Assembly: GCA_029207755.1 (NCBI GenBank)
Contig: JARCOQ010000002.1
Location: 87,491,087 to 87,555,086, forward strand
Length of the DNA: 64,000 nucleotides
DNA from: Chamaea fasciata
Lineage: Eukaryota; Chordata; Aves; Passeriformes; Sylviidae
Direction of reading: 5' to 3'
Under the pieces are notes generated by a model. That model searched no databases and was not told where the DNA came from. It saw only the letters and a list, made by a program, of their open reading frames with translations. Of the stretch, positions 1 through 11,800 are shown piece after piece (the stretch's first letter is position 1; each line of letters starts with the position of its first letter). A program made the translations under genes and the position numbers.

Positions 1-104
1 ATCAATGTCGCTTCAATGCACCAGTAATCTGATTGGACTAAATCTGGGGTGGAAGACTCAGATTAACTCTCAGCTACATACTGCAGGTTTTCAAATTTTC
101 ATAG

Positions 105-720
105 TGCAGGAAGCAAAGAGGAACTCTTAGATCATCTAATCTACTTTCTTCTTGATCACAGGCACTTATCTTTCACACAGCTATCCCTACCTTGAGCCAA
201 ATAGTTTCTCTGCAGCTAAAGTACATCTTCCTGAGAGTTATCTAATCTTGATTTGAAGATCTCAGGAGATGGAAAATCCACCACTTTCCTCTATAATGTG
301 TTCTGATAGCTAATAGCTATCAGCATTAAAAGTGTGTGCCTTATTTCCAATTTGAATTCATCTGGCTTCAGGCTCCAGCCTTTGGTTCTTATTATGCCTT
401 CCTCCACTAGATTACAGAGTCCTTTCATATCCATTATTTTCTGCCTGAGAAGGTATAAATGCCATAAGCAAGTCACCTCTCAATCTTCTGCTTCATAAAC
501 AGAAGGATCCAAATCTCTCACCAGAAGGCATTTTTTCCCATTTTCGAATCATTTCTGTATTTCCCGTCTACCCTTTCCAGAAGCTTCATTTGCTCTTTCT
601 GAAAATAAGGACTGCAGAGTTGATGCAATACTCCAGAATTGTCCTCCCCAAGTTATAACAGAAAGATCAACTCTTCTGCTTCCTCAGTGACCATTCAGCC
701 ATCATTTTGGGGATGTTCTA
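105..720 (-). mobile_element. Old CR1 LINE 3' fragment, antisense
   Basis: Read on the plus strand, this stretch follows the reverse complement of an old CR1-type LINE 3' region shared by birds, turtles and crocodilians. It begins with an 'atcatctaatct' block and passes through 'ttgatttgaagat' and 'agatggaaaatccaccact'. It continues with 'gccttatttccaatttgaat', 'ggttcttattatgcc' and 'caagtcacctctcaatctt'. The element therefore lies on the minus strand and is truncated at its 5' end. Many substitutions and small indels mark it as ancient, and no open frame survives. The match fades gradually after about 700, so the right edge is approximate and weak homology may run to about 1000. The family assignment is from memory of consensus sequence. 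Confidence 0.72.
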
Positions 721-3118
721 CATTGCCCCATTCTGAGACATTGTTTGGTTGCTTATCTAAAATGAATCCTCTGTAGTTTAAGCCAATCTTTTCAGTCATT
801 CTGTTCTGTGGTTTTCATCCTCACTTCTAGAAATGTAACTAAGGATTGGGTTAAAGTATCCTATGTCTAATAACTTAGTTTACTAAGCATTCTTTTCTAT
901 CTCCACAGCATTCTCTTTTTGTTTTTACCACTGACTTTTCCACAATTTCTTCCAGGAGTAGTATTATTCTGATTTCTGGACTGTTAACAAAATGCTTGCA
1001 ACTATTTCTCTGGTACTAGTTCTTGTGAAATCAGATGAGAAACATCCTATGTTATCTTTGCAATGTTTTGCATAAGAGTAGCAGCAGGGAAAGGGGTCTG
1101 ACAAGCAATGTTGTCTCATTACCTTCTATGTCATTTATTATGTGTTAGGACTCCTTCAGAATTGTCATCAATGTGCTGAACATTTCTCCAGCTGCTCTTA
1201 GGAATTCTTAAGTGCTGGTTATCCAGCACTGTGGATTTCAGAATGTTAATCACTTATTTTTGTTGTTCAACATCCTTTTTGATTACTAATGGGAAATCCT
1301 CCTCATTATCTTTATGTGATACCAGTAGATCTGATTTTTTTTTTTTTTTTTTACCATGAATGGTTAAGTCACCTAAAGACATTAGTTTTGTTGCCTGTAA
1401 AAGCATTGCAGAATTTGGAAGGTCCTGGATCAACAGCTGTGAGGCAACCAAGTATGGCAGAATTTAAATGTTGTGCCCAAACCATAAAGAAGTTTGCTTT
1501 CTTTAACTTTTACACGTGTGTGTATAAATATATATAATTACCCATGAGCTGGGGAAGGAAAGCTCAAATCTCCCTCCTCCTGAATGGTAGTAAGGTTCCT
1601 GTTCTCTTGTCTCATAGAAAATGGTGTAAGCACTGAGAAAAAGTGATTTTTACTGAATCAGTTCTGAAGTTTCACCACATTTTCTAAGTACCTAAATACA
1701 TATTTTTCTATTAAAAGCAAATCCAAATGCTGTTTAAAATGTTTGTGGGTTTTTGTGCTGAAAATATAAAGGAAAGAAAACATCTGTTCATATTTACCTG
1801 AAATTAAATATAACCCTTATCAAAGAACAAAATATCAATCATCCATAAACATACCTAAACACATTTTTTTTTTAAATCAGATTCAAACCAGAAGTGTTTA
1901 TTAAGTCTGCACTTTCAATATCATACTGAGCAATATTTCCTCTTCAACTTTCTGAAAGTTCTGCAATATATGCAGATTATTCTCTTTGGCAAAAATTAAG
2001 AATGTCATCTTGTTTATACCTGTGTTTTTCATACATTTTTTGCTTGGTTCCTCCAGCCAGTTGTATTAATTCTTTGCACTTTATGGGCTCTAATGGAGTA
2101 TATATAGCTTAGGTCCATACCACATTCGTCAACACAAAGTGTTCAGTTAGTAATGCTGTTTTGTATCAGCCACCTACTCCAACCAAAGACAGTACCTGCC
2201 CTGCCCGTGAGCTGGAGCTCCCTCTGTCAGTGCAGCTCACTGGCCTAGCAGAATAAGGTCCCAATGCCCCCATGGTCCACAAAAGCAAAACCTTCAAATG
2301 TGTTGTGCAGCCCAAGTTTCAGCAAGTGTTCTCTGTCTTTTGCTCCTGCTTTGGGGGTCAGAAAGATTTCCCAGAACATGTTTTTACCTTCTTCACAACT
2401 GCATTACCATCCTTTCGTCTGCTATTTTATTTTTTTCTGGTGAATACAGCATAAGGACTTACTGATTTGTTCATAAAGCTTTCCAGTTGTGGTATGGTTT
2501 ACTTGTGGTTTGCTCTTCAGCAAAATAATTGAGAAATACCTGGAGGTGATCTGAGGCAATATTCAGCAGTGTTCTAGGTCTCTGTCTACAAGAGTAATTA
2601 GAAGAGTCTCAGAAACCAACCTTTTCCCCAGAGTCCAATGCCAGTTGGTGAGGTCTACACTGCTCGTGACTTTTCCCTTTTTTGGGGGTACAGATCTGTC
2701 TTTGAATCACCTTCAAACATAGTCTGCCAACCACTAAGCAGTGTAAACCTTCAACATGATATTTTTCACACCACAAAACCACATCCATGCTGTGCCTAAC
2801 AATTAACACACACTCACAATTCATTAAATTCATAGCCAACATACCAAGAAACTTACTATTTATTTAGCTACCTAATCTCCCCTTTCACAGGATGTTAAAC
2901 AACACAAAATTCATACCTTAAATGTCTTTGCTGAAATCACTTTTGTATTATTTGATCACCTATGGTTTAGGTTCTCTAACACCCATTTTTATCCAGGGTC
3001 AGGCTTATTTGAGCGTCATTACTGAGCCCCATTTCTTCAGTGGCAGGAGAAGAGTTTACAACTGATAGGATTCAACTTCAGATTATCCTTAAAATGGTAA
3101 ACTTCCAACTGGGACTCT
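721..3118. other. Unique AT-rich DNA, no gene seen
   Basis: No supported exon, RNA gene or full-length repeat is visible. The first 300 bases may be the decayed remainder of the CR1 to the left. The short open frames here (for example 1289-1537 and 2609-2842 on the minus strand) have no recognisable domain and no convincing splice context. A T18 tract lies at 1335-1352. Confidence 0.6.
1335..1352 (+). repeat. T18 mononucleotide tract
   Basis: Eighteen consecutive T residues. There is no recognisable retroposon body beside it, so it is listed only as simple sequence. Confidence 0.9.
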
Positions 3119-3621
3119 TGTTGCAACAGCACTCCTAGTCCAGGATCACAAGCAAGGGGGCTGCAACATATCCCCCGGGGTTCCTGAGAGTCCTTGGCAC
3201 CCACCAGAGGACAGGGGTAGGAAATTATGAGATGGGCTCCACTTACCGTGACGAGAATCGAATTTATTAACAAAAATATAAAGCATACCTAGCCCAAAGC
3301 AGGGGAAAAAGGAGAGACCCCTGACACAAGCCTTACAGTGACTTACAAACCAGGGAGGTCTCAGGGGAGGGCACAAATCCTCAGCCAATTAGGTACACTT
3401 AGGGGAGGATCATAAGGTGGGTTTTACAGTACCAGGACCAATGGGGAACACAAAGGGTGGGGAACAATTTGAACCAGCCACTGGGAGTGTCGAAGATTAG
3501 GGGATTTCCAAAATGGGAGGGACTGCCACAAGGAAGGATTGACAGGTGGGTAGGAGGAAGAACGAGTGGATCTAAGGGGGGAGTGGCGCCTGTATAAAGA
3601 GGTACAGCGAGGACTAAAGCA
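3119..3621 (-). mobile_element. Solo LTR of an endogenous retrovirus, antisense
   Basis: The minus strand has LTR architecture. A promoter-side segment of about 300 bases contains 'ccattgg' and 'aattggct' CCAAT-type motifs. It is followed by a weak TATA-like 'tttgtaag', a pyrimidine-rich R-like stretch, and an intact AATAAA at 3268-3263 about 20 bases before the presumed R/U5 border. About 125 bases of U5 follow. On the plus strand the segment starts TG and ends CA, and ACTCT lies immediately outside both ends (3114-3118 and 3622-3626), which fits a 5-bp target-site duplication. No gag, pol or env remains, so it is a solo LTR. The exact borders rest on that duplication. Sequence of similar style extends to about 3714, so a longer LTR is possible. 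The family is not named with certainty. Confidence 0.68.
3263..3268 (-). promoter_or_regulatory. LTR polyadenylation signal AATAAA
   Basis: TTTATT on the plus strand reads AATAAA in the LTR sense, within 'gttaataaattcg'. This is the expected place near the end of R. It is intact, although the element has lost its coding region. Confidence 0.65.
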
Positions 3622-6600
3622 ACTCTACAAGGAAGGAGGTGGGGTGAGGGGGTATAGAATAAACCATTTGAAGAACTAGAATCAGGAAAAAACACGTCAC
3701 CACAGGCCCTGTCAAAGGCACACAGTTTTGAGCCACTGCATTAACAGCTGAGATGAACTCCTGGGGAAGAAGGAAGCATGCTGCAAGGTTGATGGCTTGG
3801 AGAGCCTGGCTGAAGTGACCTGCCCAGAATTGCCACCCAGCACTGTCCCAGGGAGATTTCCTCAGTTACCTGGGAGCCACCCAATCCAGGCGCCTGAAGC
3901 TAGGAAATTATTTCCATTTTGAGGGGGAAACAAACAACAATAAAAAGGCACCTAGCATGCAGTTCAAAGACCTTTTATCCTGGAATGGCTGCACATTCAG
4001 ACACTGACAACTTCCTCTGAATCATGCTGTACTACAGTCCCAGACAGAAGAGTGGGTTAAAAAATATTGACAATCAGTGCCTATTCAAATGTCCATTTTA
4101 ACTGAAATAAATACTGCCTGTGCCAAAGAACAATAATTGGGATAGAAAAATCTTACCTGTCTCTTTTGTTATGTAATGTAAGTGCATATACTCAACTAAC
4201 TAAAACGGTAACATACCACATTGCCTCTTACGACATTTATCACAAAAGGCTCCTCAGGGCAGTCCAGTACTGTGCTAGGGAAATGAGAGGAGCACTTATT
4301 TTTTCCCATTAGTTAACATGTCAAAAGCTTTTTATCTTAAAGATATTAAATGGTAAGAACAGTGTGTTTCAACTTCTAAATTGTCATACATCAAAGATTT
4401 TGGAGGACTTCTTTTTTAAATTGACAGTTGTCATTTAATATACTGTATGATCCAAAGCATATTATTTCTGAATGTTACCAGGGAGATTTCATTGACTTTT
4501 GTGACATTTCCAGTCTTTGGTATAATTGGCTAACAGCTTTTTTAGCCTAATGTCTTTTAAGAAATAGTGTACTTGGTGGTCTGGTGTATCACATCTACTG
4601 TTTTCCCTTTTCTTTGTTGTCCAAAAATGTTACCGTAATGATAAAAAGTGACATTATTTTAAAAGATAAGAAACACCAAAATTATTTTCTGTCTGACCTT
4701 TACAGTTAACAGAACAAGAGGCTTCTGTTAGCAAAATAGTTCAAGCTTTTTATTACAAAGGATATTTGGCAGTATTCCATAAGAAAAAAAAATACATGCA
4801 GTTCTTGTCAAGGGAAGTCATTAAGCCCTCTCTCCTTATGCCATGCTAACATTATAACAAAAATAAAATTCTGGGTATTTTAAGATAGAGGAGGAAGTTG
4901 ACTGTGAGAGGCAGGGATATTTCACATAACGCTCTTTATGAGTGTACTAATGCAGTTTTATGTCTTTGACTGCACCACTTTGAAGCAAATATGGTGGTTT
5001 TACCCAAGAGTTCAAGGAGATTTTGGTGACCTTCATTTCCCAGCTGCACATTTATGCACTGAGAGTTTTCTTCTTCACCCTGGTCTGTTTTGTTATTAGA
5101 ATGATGTTCCTTCTTTAGGGGAGGCTGGGAGGTAAGACAGATAAATGACTCAATGGCTCAATGTATCTAAATGGCTATATTTATGATTTTTAAAAAAATT
5201 TTGGCTACTCCTCATTGCTTGTTTTTCCTAGGTGAAGGCTTACAAATCAATTCTTAGCTCCACTCCATACCTCTCATTTTTGACTTTACAGGTTACCACA
5301 GAATTTGAGAGGTGGAAGTGCTTGAGATTTCAAAGTCGCATCCAGCATAGATCCTTTTAACTGCTGTTGTTGTTGCTCTGGTTCTTCAGCCCAAATAAGG
5401 ATGATATATGTCTTGCTTTCAGCTCACATGGCAAAGATATGACATTGTTGTCACTGATGCTTAAGAAAAACTCTATGAGTCACATTACAACAGCAACAAA
5501 AGTTAGAACAAAGCCTTGTTTCTTGTTGAAAGAGTTTGCTGGTTTACTGTTTTTTGCTCAGCTGGTGGTACTGAACACAGCCTGCAAATGGATGAAATAT
5601 ATTTTAGGTGCATGAAAGCAAAAATAGTTTTTGAAAACAGCATTCCTTTAGGAAAATAATTGGAGGCAGCTATAGTCATTAGCTCTGGAATATGTAATTC
5701 TTCCCACGATTCTTAATATAAATTGAATGCTGTTGCATGCCACAGTATTAAAAAATATATGAGTTAAATATCTTCCTGCTTAAAGACGAGTGGTCTAAAC
5801 CCTGACAAATTACACTATATGCAAATGAACATAAAGGACTGGCTTTACTGACCATTTCTTTGTGTTTGGGGGATAGATTTCTGCATGGCATAATATTTCC
5901 ACTTGCATTGGTTTCCTGGCATGAAAATGTTTATTGCACTCATTAGCTAAGAGGATGTCGGCACTGGTCCAATGAACACAGATCTGCCTTCTGATTTCAG
6001 CCATTAAATTGCAATGGGATTCATAGGCTTAACATTGTGGGTGTGAGAATAATAAAATGGAACTCCATCTTTAGCCCAGTTACCATGGATGCAGTTAAAG
6101 GTCATAGTGGCAGCTGCTAACTAGTTGCCTTTTTAGCTGTATTTCCCCCCTCCTGCTATGTGTTTTTGTGTACCTTAGTTTCTGCAGGTCTGCCTTAGAG
6201 CAATTCTACTTCCTTAACTTGGCATATAGGGTATCTTCGTCAGCACGATCGGTGCATTCCCATAAATATGCTTGTTATGGGCATCCCTTTACTGAATTAT
6301 TTGTGATTTAATGAAAAATGAATGCAAAGGCCTTAGCAAAAAAACAGAAATGCAGCCTGCTCAGCACCCCGAATTATTTCTGTTTTCTGCACTCGGCACT
6401 GCATTCCTAGCTGGGGGTGGGGGCAAGGAAAGAAAAAAGCCCTGTATATAGTGAATTCCCTTCTCCGTTTAAACTCATAATGGGTTCAGGCACTGAGGCA
6501 TTCACAATGTGGAACATCAACTACTACTTCTCCATTTGGCCCAAAGTCCTAGGAGTTAATTCCCTGTACTGCATGAAGTGTCAGAGTAATTACTGCTGAT

Positions 6601-8829
6601 CAGCCCTATTTCTCAGCGTTCTGTCCTGCTTTGAGAGGCACCCTGTTTATTGATGCACCGCCACCTCATCACAGTGCTTTCATTCAGGCAAGCTGCTTAA
6701 TCGAAAGGGCTTGGACAATGCAGGATTTTCAAAGAGAAGTGGAAAAAAAAATTAAAAGTAGCCAAGTAAAATAAAGTGAATGGTAAAGAAACCTGGAAGC
6801 TCTACAAAATATTTCCTTATGTCAACACTTCATTTCAATAGATTTTAAAACTCTTATTCATTTCCAAAAGAAGGTACTGTGAGTCTTTTCTGTGGTGACT
6901 CAACTATGTGATCACATCTTTTGAAGATTTTTAAGAACACAGTGCTGGAAGCCCTCTTTGAGGAACTTTTATCAGATTTTTTTCTGTTTATATATCGGCG
7001 ATGACTGTGTCAACCTTATGAACTACAATGCAAAGAAATTTTTTTTACGTTTTTGCGTCTCTGTTTTAAAGATACATTTATACAACTTGTCATTTTATGA
7101 AAATAAATTAAGTACCACTTGAGCCAAGTTATTTCAGTTCCACACAAGGGTGGCTTCTGGTTCTCTCTGGCAGGATGCCACTTTATTCATTTTTATTTCA
7201 AACATAATGTGAATCTTTTAATTCGAATATAGTATATAAGTATGATGGCTATAAAGCCTACACTGTGACTTATTCATGCTCATCCTCTCCTTGCACTTCT
7301 GTGAATTTTAGAGGGTGGCAGAAAGTTACCGTGAATTCATTTCAGCTTAAATACTATCATGCTCTGTGTGTTTGTTAGAAAAGGAGAAAATAGAATTATT
7401 TGAGCTAGCATTTTCATTAGGGATCAGTGTTTTCCTTGATTAAGTTGCTTTTGGACACTTGTATATCTGAGGCTACCTAGACTGTAAGAATTTTCCAGCT
7501 GATCCTATTTTGACTGGAGGGGTGAAATATATTGCCCCATGGAAGAGGAAACAAACCGGTAATGGCATGCATAAATATAAACAAACCAGTTGTCTAACTG
7601 TTTGCTGAGATTCTTTTAATGACATCACTCCCCTCTGTGGCATTGCTTCATTAAAAAGTAATTTTTCATAAGTTGTTCAGCAGTGTTGTTGAAAATAACA
7701 GAATAAGACTACTACAACTATTCCAGTGTCCTGTTTTACTCTTTCCTTCACCATACTTTAAACCAGAGAATTTCTTCTTGTGCCTTGTTTACTGTTGATA
7801 TTTTCTGGCTGATTGGATAGGAATGACATTTTGACAATTTACTGTAGCAGTAAGCACTGTAAAAACAAAAGGTGCTGATGAAAACTCAGAACCCATTATT
7901 ATGTAAATTATGGCTGACTAACACAGATTCCATCTCCCAGTCACCATCATTGAGACCAGTTTTACTCAATGATAATAATTTTCATGATTGCAGTCTTCAG
8001 AGAGATCAGAAATATGCTCTAGCTGTTGCATTTATCTACAGCGGGTACTTGACCCTTAATTAAATTCTGAAACTTTTTTATATAATAAGGTAAAATACAG
8101 CTGACACTTCTATTCAAACAAAGAGCATCAAACATAGATCTACCAAATAAGATAAAGGTATTTCAGACTTACCTTCTTGTTATGCTAGCAAACACGAAGA
8201 CACCAACTTCCTTTGAAAGAGAGCTCAAAGTTTAAAATGCAAAAAAAGAAAGAAAAGCATTCTGTTGGGCAATTTAAACGTTGCACTTCAGTGCTGTGTC
8301 GGCTAAATGTTGGGCTTGCTCTGCAGAATGGTCTTGAACTTTCTATTAAAATATGCATGACGGGAAAAGAAAATAAGCTTTGGGTACATAAATGATGTTT
8401 GGTCCCCTATACTATTGCATTAATAAGTGCAAAAAGATTATAAGGTAAAAATAATGTTATTTAATGTTCATCATTAACTTTCATAAGAAGGTAGTTCTCC
8501 TAAATCTTGAAAACTTTGCTTTGTAAAACTATTCCTCCTAAAAACAACTTAGGAGCAACTCAAGGTTCTGCACTGCTGAACTACTGTTCTGCTGCTAACT
8601 GAAATGAAAATGATTAAACATTGCACAGCAATTAATATGACATATGTTTATGTATATATGTTTAGAAGATAAAATTGGGGGAAAGGGGTACAACTGTAGA
8701 GAAAAAGGAAGTGAGGCTTTTCATTTATTATTTACATATTTTAAGACAGCCCTGTAAGTTTTTGCTATTTCTTTCCTCTCTCTCCTCCCCATTCCAGTTT
8801 CCCCCCCTCCTTCCCACTCTCCTCATCAG
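3622..8829. other. Unique AT-rich DNA, no gene seen
   Basis: No repeat body or coding exon can be supported. About 3730-3900 is somewhat richer in GC and could be an old unrecognised repeat. Two parts, about 6280-6720 and 7540-7690, are rich in homeobox- and forkhead-like AT motifs and read like conserved non-coding DNA, but that can only be tested by alignment. Short open frames such as 5367-5615 and 7872-8063 carry no recognisable domain. Confidence 0.55.
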
Positions 8830-8858
8830 GTTTCCACATGAGAAAATGGCCATTTCAG
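8830..8858 (+). other. Exon-like 29-base segment with strong splice signals
   Basis: A long pyrimidine tract (about 8780-8825, including a run of seven C) ends in 'cctcatcag'. A 29-base segment follows, and directly after it comes 'gtaagc', a strong 5' splice-site match. The order branch/pyrimidine/AG, short insert, GTAAGY is what a small exon would show. Twenty-nine bases is not a multiple of three and no neighbouring exon was recognised, so a coding role cannot be argued. It may be a chance arrangement or a non-coding RNA exon. Confidence 0.2.
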
Positions 8859-8897
8859 GTAAGCAGCAACAGTCCAAGTAAGCGGTAACAGTCAAGC
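8859..8897 (+). repeat. Two-copy tandem duplication of about 19-20 bases
   Basis: The unit 'gtaagcagcaacagtccaa' is followed at once by 'gtaagcggtaacagtcaag', differing at a few positions. Each copy begins with a GTAAG splice-donor-like motif. Confidence 0.7.
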
Positions 8898-11800
8898 TAA
8901 AAAGGTAGGGTATTATAAAAATGGAGATTCAGTATTTCTTTAGACATAGCACTTTGCTAAACTGTCAGTTCATAGAGCCAATGAGCTAAGAAAAGTAATT
9001 ACTTAAGTGGATTTCATGAAGAGTAGAAAGATGATTGTGCCACATTAAATAACAATTGTATCCTTAATGATGTGTTGGACTATAATACAAACATCCTTCT
9101 GCCATTATATGCACTACAATATACCTTTCTAATTACTCTGGTGGCTTCCTTTTCCTTTATTAAGATGCTATGCTTTCAGAGACTATGTGAGCATTATATG
9201 AGTTTTTTTTTTTTAATTACAGTGAATGCAGCTGCATGGTCATTGATAAATTGGATATAAATTACTGACACATTATATATGAATGGAATCATTGTTTTTT
9301 TCATTTTATTGTCTTCATAAAATATAATATCTCTTAGATGAGATGTAATGAAATTCCGAAAGAGATACTTTTCTGTGTTTTTGTAGTGTTTCTAGAAATG
9401 TAAGGAGCATCGTAATGTAAGTCCAGATACGTAATAAGGCAGATTCAAGACAATATGTCAAACCTATGAAACAAATCTAGAACAAGGTAGATATTTTGGT
9501 ATTATTTATTTCAGTGATTTCTTGCATATAGCCTGTGACCCCTTAGGCATCCTTGGGCTTACTGCCAGTGGTCCCTGAAAAAGCTACGTTTTCATCTACA
9601 AGTTTAAATATATTGCAAGGGTATTCCTTTCCACCAAAAGCATTTTTAGATTGTCTCAAAATACAAAAAGGTTGAAAACCACTTCTCCATTTCATTGCTT
9701 ATATTCTCATCTCTAGGGATGGAAACTGTACATTCTTTAGCACAGCCTTCTATAAATCAGTATGGTTTCTATGATTTCTAGAGTTACTTTTGTGCACTGT
9801 CTGACCACTCATTAGATTTGATTTCCTAACATTTTGTCATCACACAGAATACTTGGACCTGGTTAAAATTTGCACACATTAATAGTCCCACTGAAGGAAA
9901 AGGAAACATATTTTACATGGAAATTCTTCCAAATGTATAAAAGGATTGAAGAACTAGGGAAAAAATCATAAGACAATTCCAGATTCTCTGTCAGAGCTTC
10001 CCTTAACTTTTACAATATAATTTTTTGTGCAAAACCAAACTTGAATAAATAAGTGGAAAAAATAAACCCTGAAAAATATACTTCTCTGTTGTCCCTTAGT
10101 AGAGATGCATTCCTTTAACTCATAACTCATGCTCTTCTGCTATCAATTAGTGCCATTAATAGTAATCATTCTATGAACATTTCCGACTACTTTTATACAC
10201 CTTTCATTGCAGCCCCAAATTAGGTAGTCAGCTGGGAATTTTATCAGTAAAATTGATACAGTATTTTCAAAGTTCCTTACCACTGTTGAGTGACCTGAAT
10301 TTAGCTTCCACAAAAGAGGATAATATCCTGGGTTTGAAATCACGTTTGACCCCTTTGAAAGACAGCAATAATAGGAAAAATGTGTCATAGCATGACCAAA
10401 CTATTTTGTGGTTCTCATCAATATTGTATTCCCTTTGTGAAAAACTAGGACACATTATACAGCTACTTTCACATCTGACTGTTCACACATTGTCAAAATA
10501 AGAAGAGACAATGTCCACAATTTGAAATAAAATCCATGTATGAAGTTCATCTGCAATTAACATAATCCATATCCTACTAGCAGCTCACGAAGTGTATTTG
10601 CTCTTTAGTCACAAATTCTACTGGTACAGTAAGAGCTCTGTGCTTGAATCGTGTGCTAGGCAGAATTATGGGAATCTTTATAAATTCTCGGCTACACTGC
10701 TTGGTTAGCTAAATTCAAGATTAGTAAATGGTCCTTGGAAAGTAAGCAGAGTAGTTCCCCCTGTTACTGCATTTGAAACATATATACATAGCCATATATA
10801 TTCTTCTGAAATCAGCCATATGAAGCCCGAGGGGGGAAAAAAAAGCAGTGTTGTCTGGTAAAACTGCAAGTAAAAAGTGATTTTTTTTTTTTTACTGGGT
10901 TGAGCAAGTAGCAACTAAGAATAATCTGTCATTTTTACCTGTACCCATTATAACCTCCACCCATTTCTTAGTACTACTCAGAATTGGACTCTCTGTGAGG
11001 TGAGAAATTCTGTTGCTCTGTTTTCTGGAAGAGAAGGGTGGAACAATCTTCTTTGTTCTGAAGTTTAGAACTTACCTACTTGGATTTGCTCAAATCCAAG
11101 CACATTATATGTTGAAAAAAAATGAAATAAATTATTGAAAATGTGTTGCTTATGGCATTTTCCACTGCTTTTAAGAAACAAGTACTGCTGGAGAAGGAAG
11201 CAAAATGTGAAACTGGACACAGATAGTTGCATATTCATTCAGGCGCACGGTATAAATTACAATTGCCACATATATCACAGATCTTCCTGGCTGCCAGAGA
11301 GGATGGTGAATCAGTCTCTTTTTATGTTTGGGAAAAGTTTAGTCTTCTCAAATTAGCAGCTCATGTACAAGAAACATATGAATTACGTCTGAAACATTGA
11401 GATTTCTGTTCAGTAGGGAGCTTCAACTGTGTTTAGGCACCTAATTGAAAATTTTCACTCTTAGAAATCAATCCTTAGTCAGAAGATGCCTTGCTCCTAA
11501 GTGCCCAGACTCTGCTGAGATCTTGATTTTCAGCAGGGGGTCTAATATTCCTTGTTGCCTGAAGTTCTTGTACCTAGAAATGCTTCAGTGTAAAAAAAAA
11601 CTTTAAAAGTTTTAATTACTCAGCTTTCACATTCTGCTGGGTTAAAGCACCATTTTTGGTTTTCTGGTGCTTGTTTTAGGTTATCTCCAGATCACATGAA
11701 ATAGGCTAAAGATAAAACTCACATCATCTACTTCCAAATATTGGCATCCAGCCTCCAGAACAGCATGAATGAGACTGACATGGAGAAACAGTTTCCTGGG

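Noticed and set aside
5292..5340. Possible tiny antisense CR1 3' end ('accacagaatttgagaggtg')
   Set aside because: Only about 20 bases resemble the CR1 tail and the continuation does not follow any consensus I can recall.
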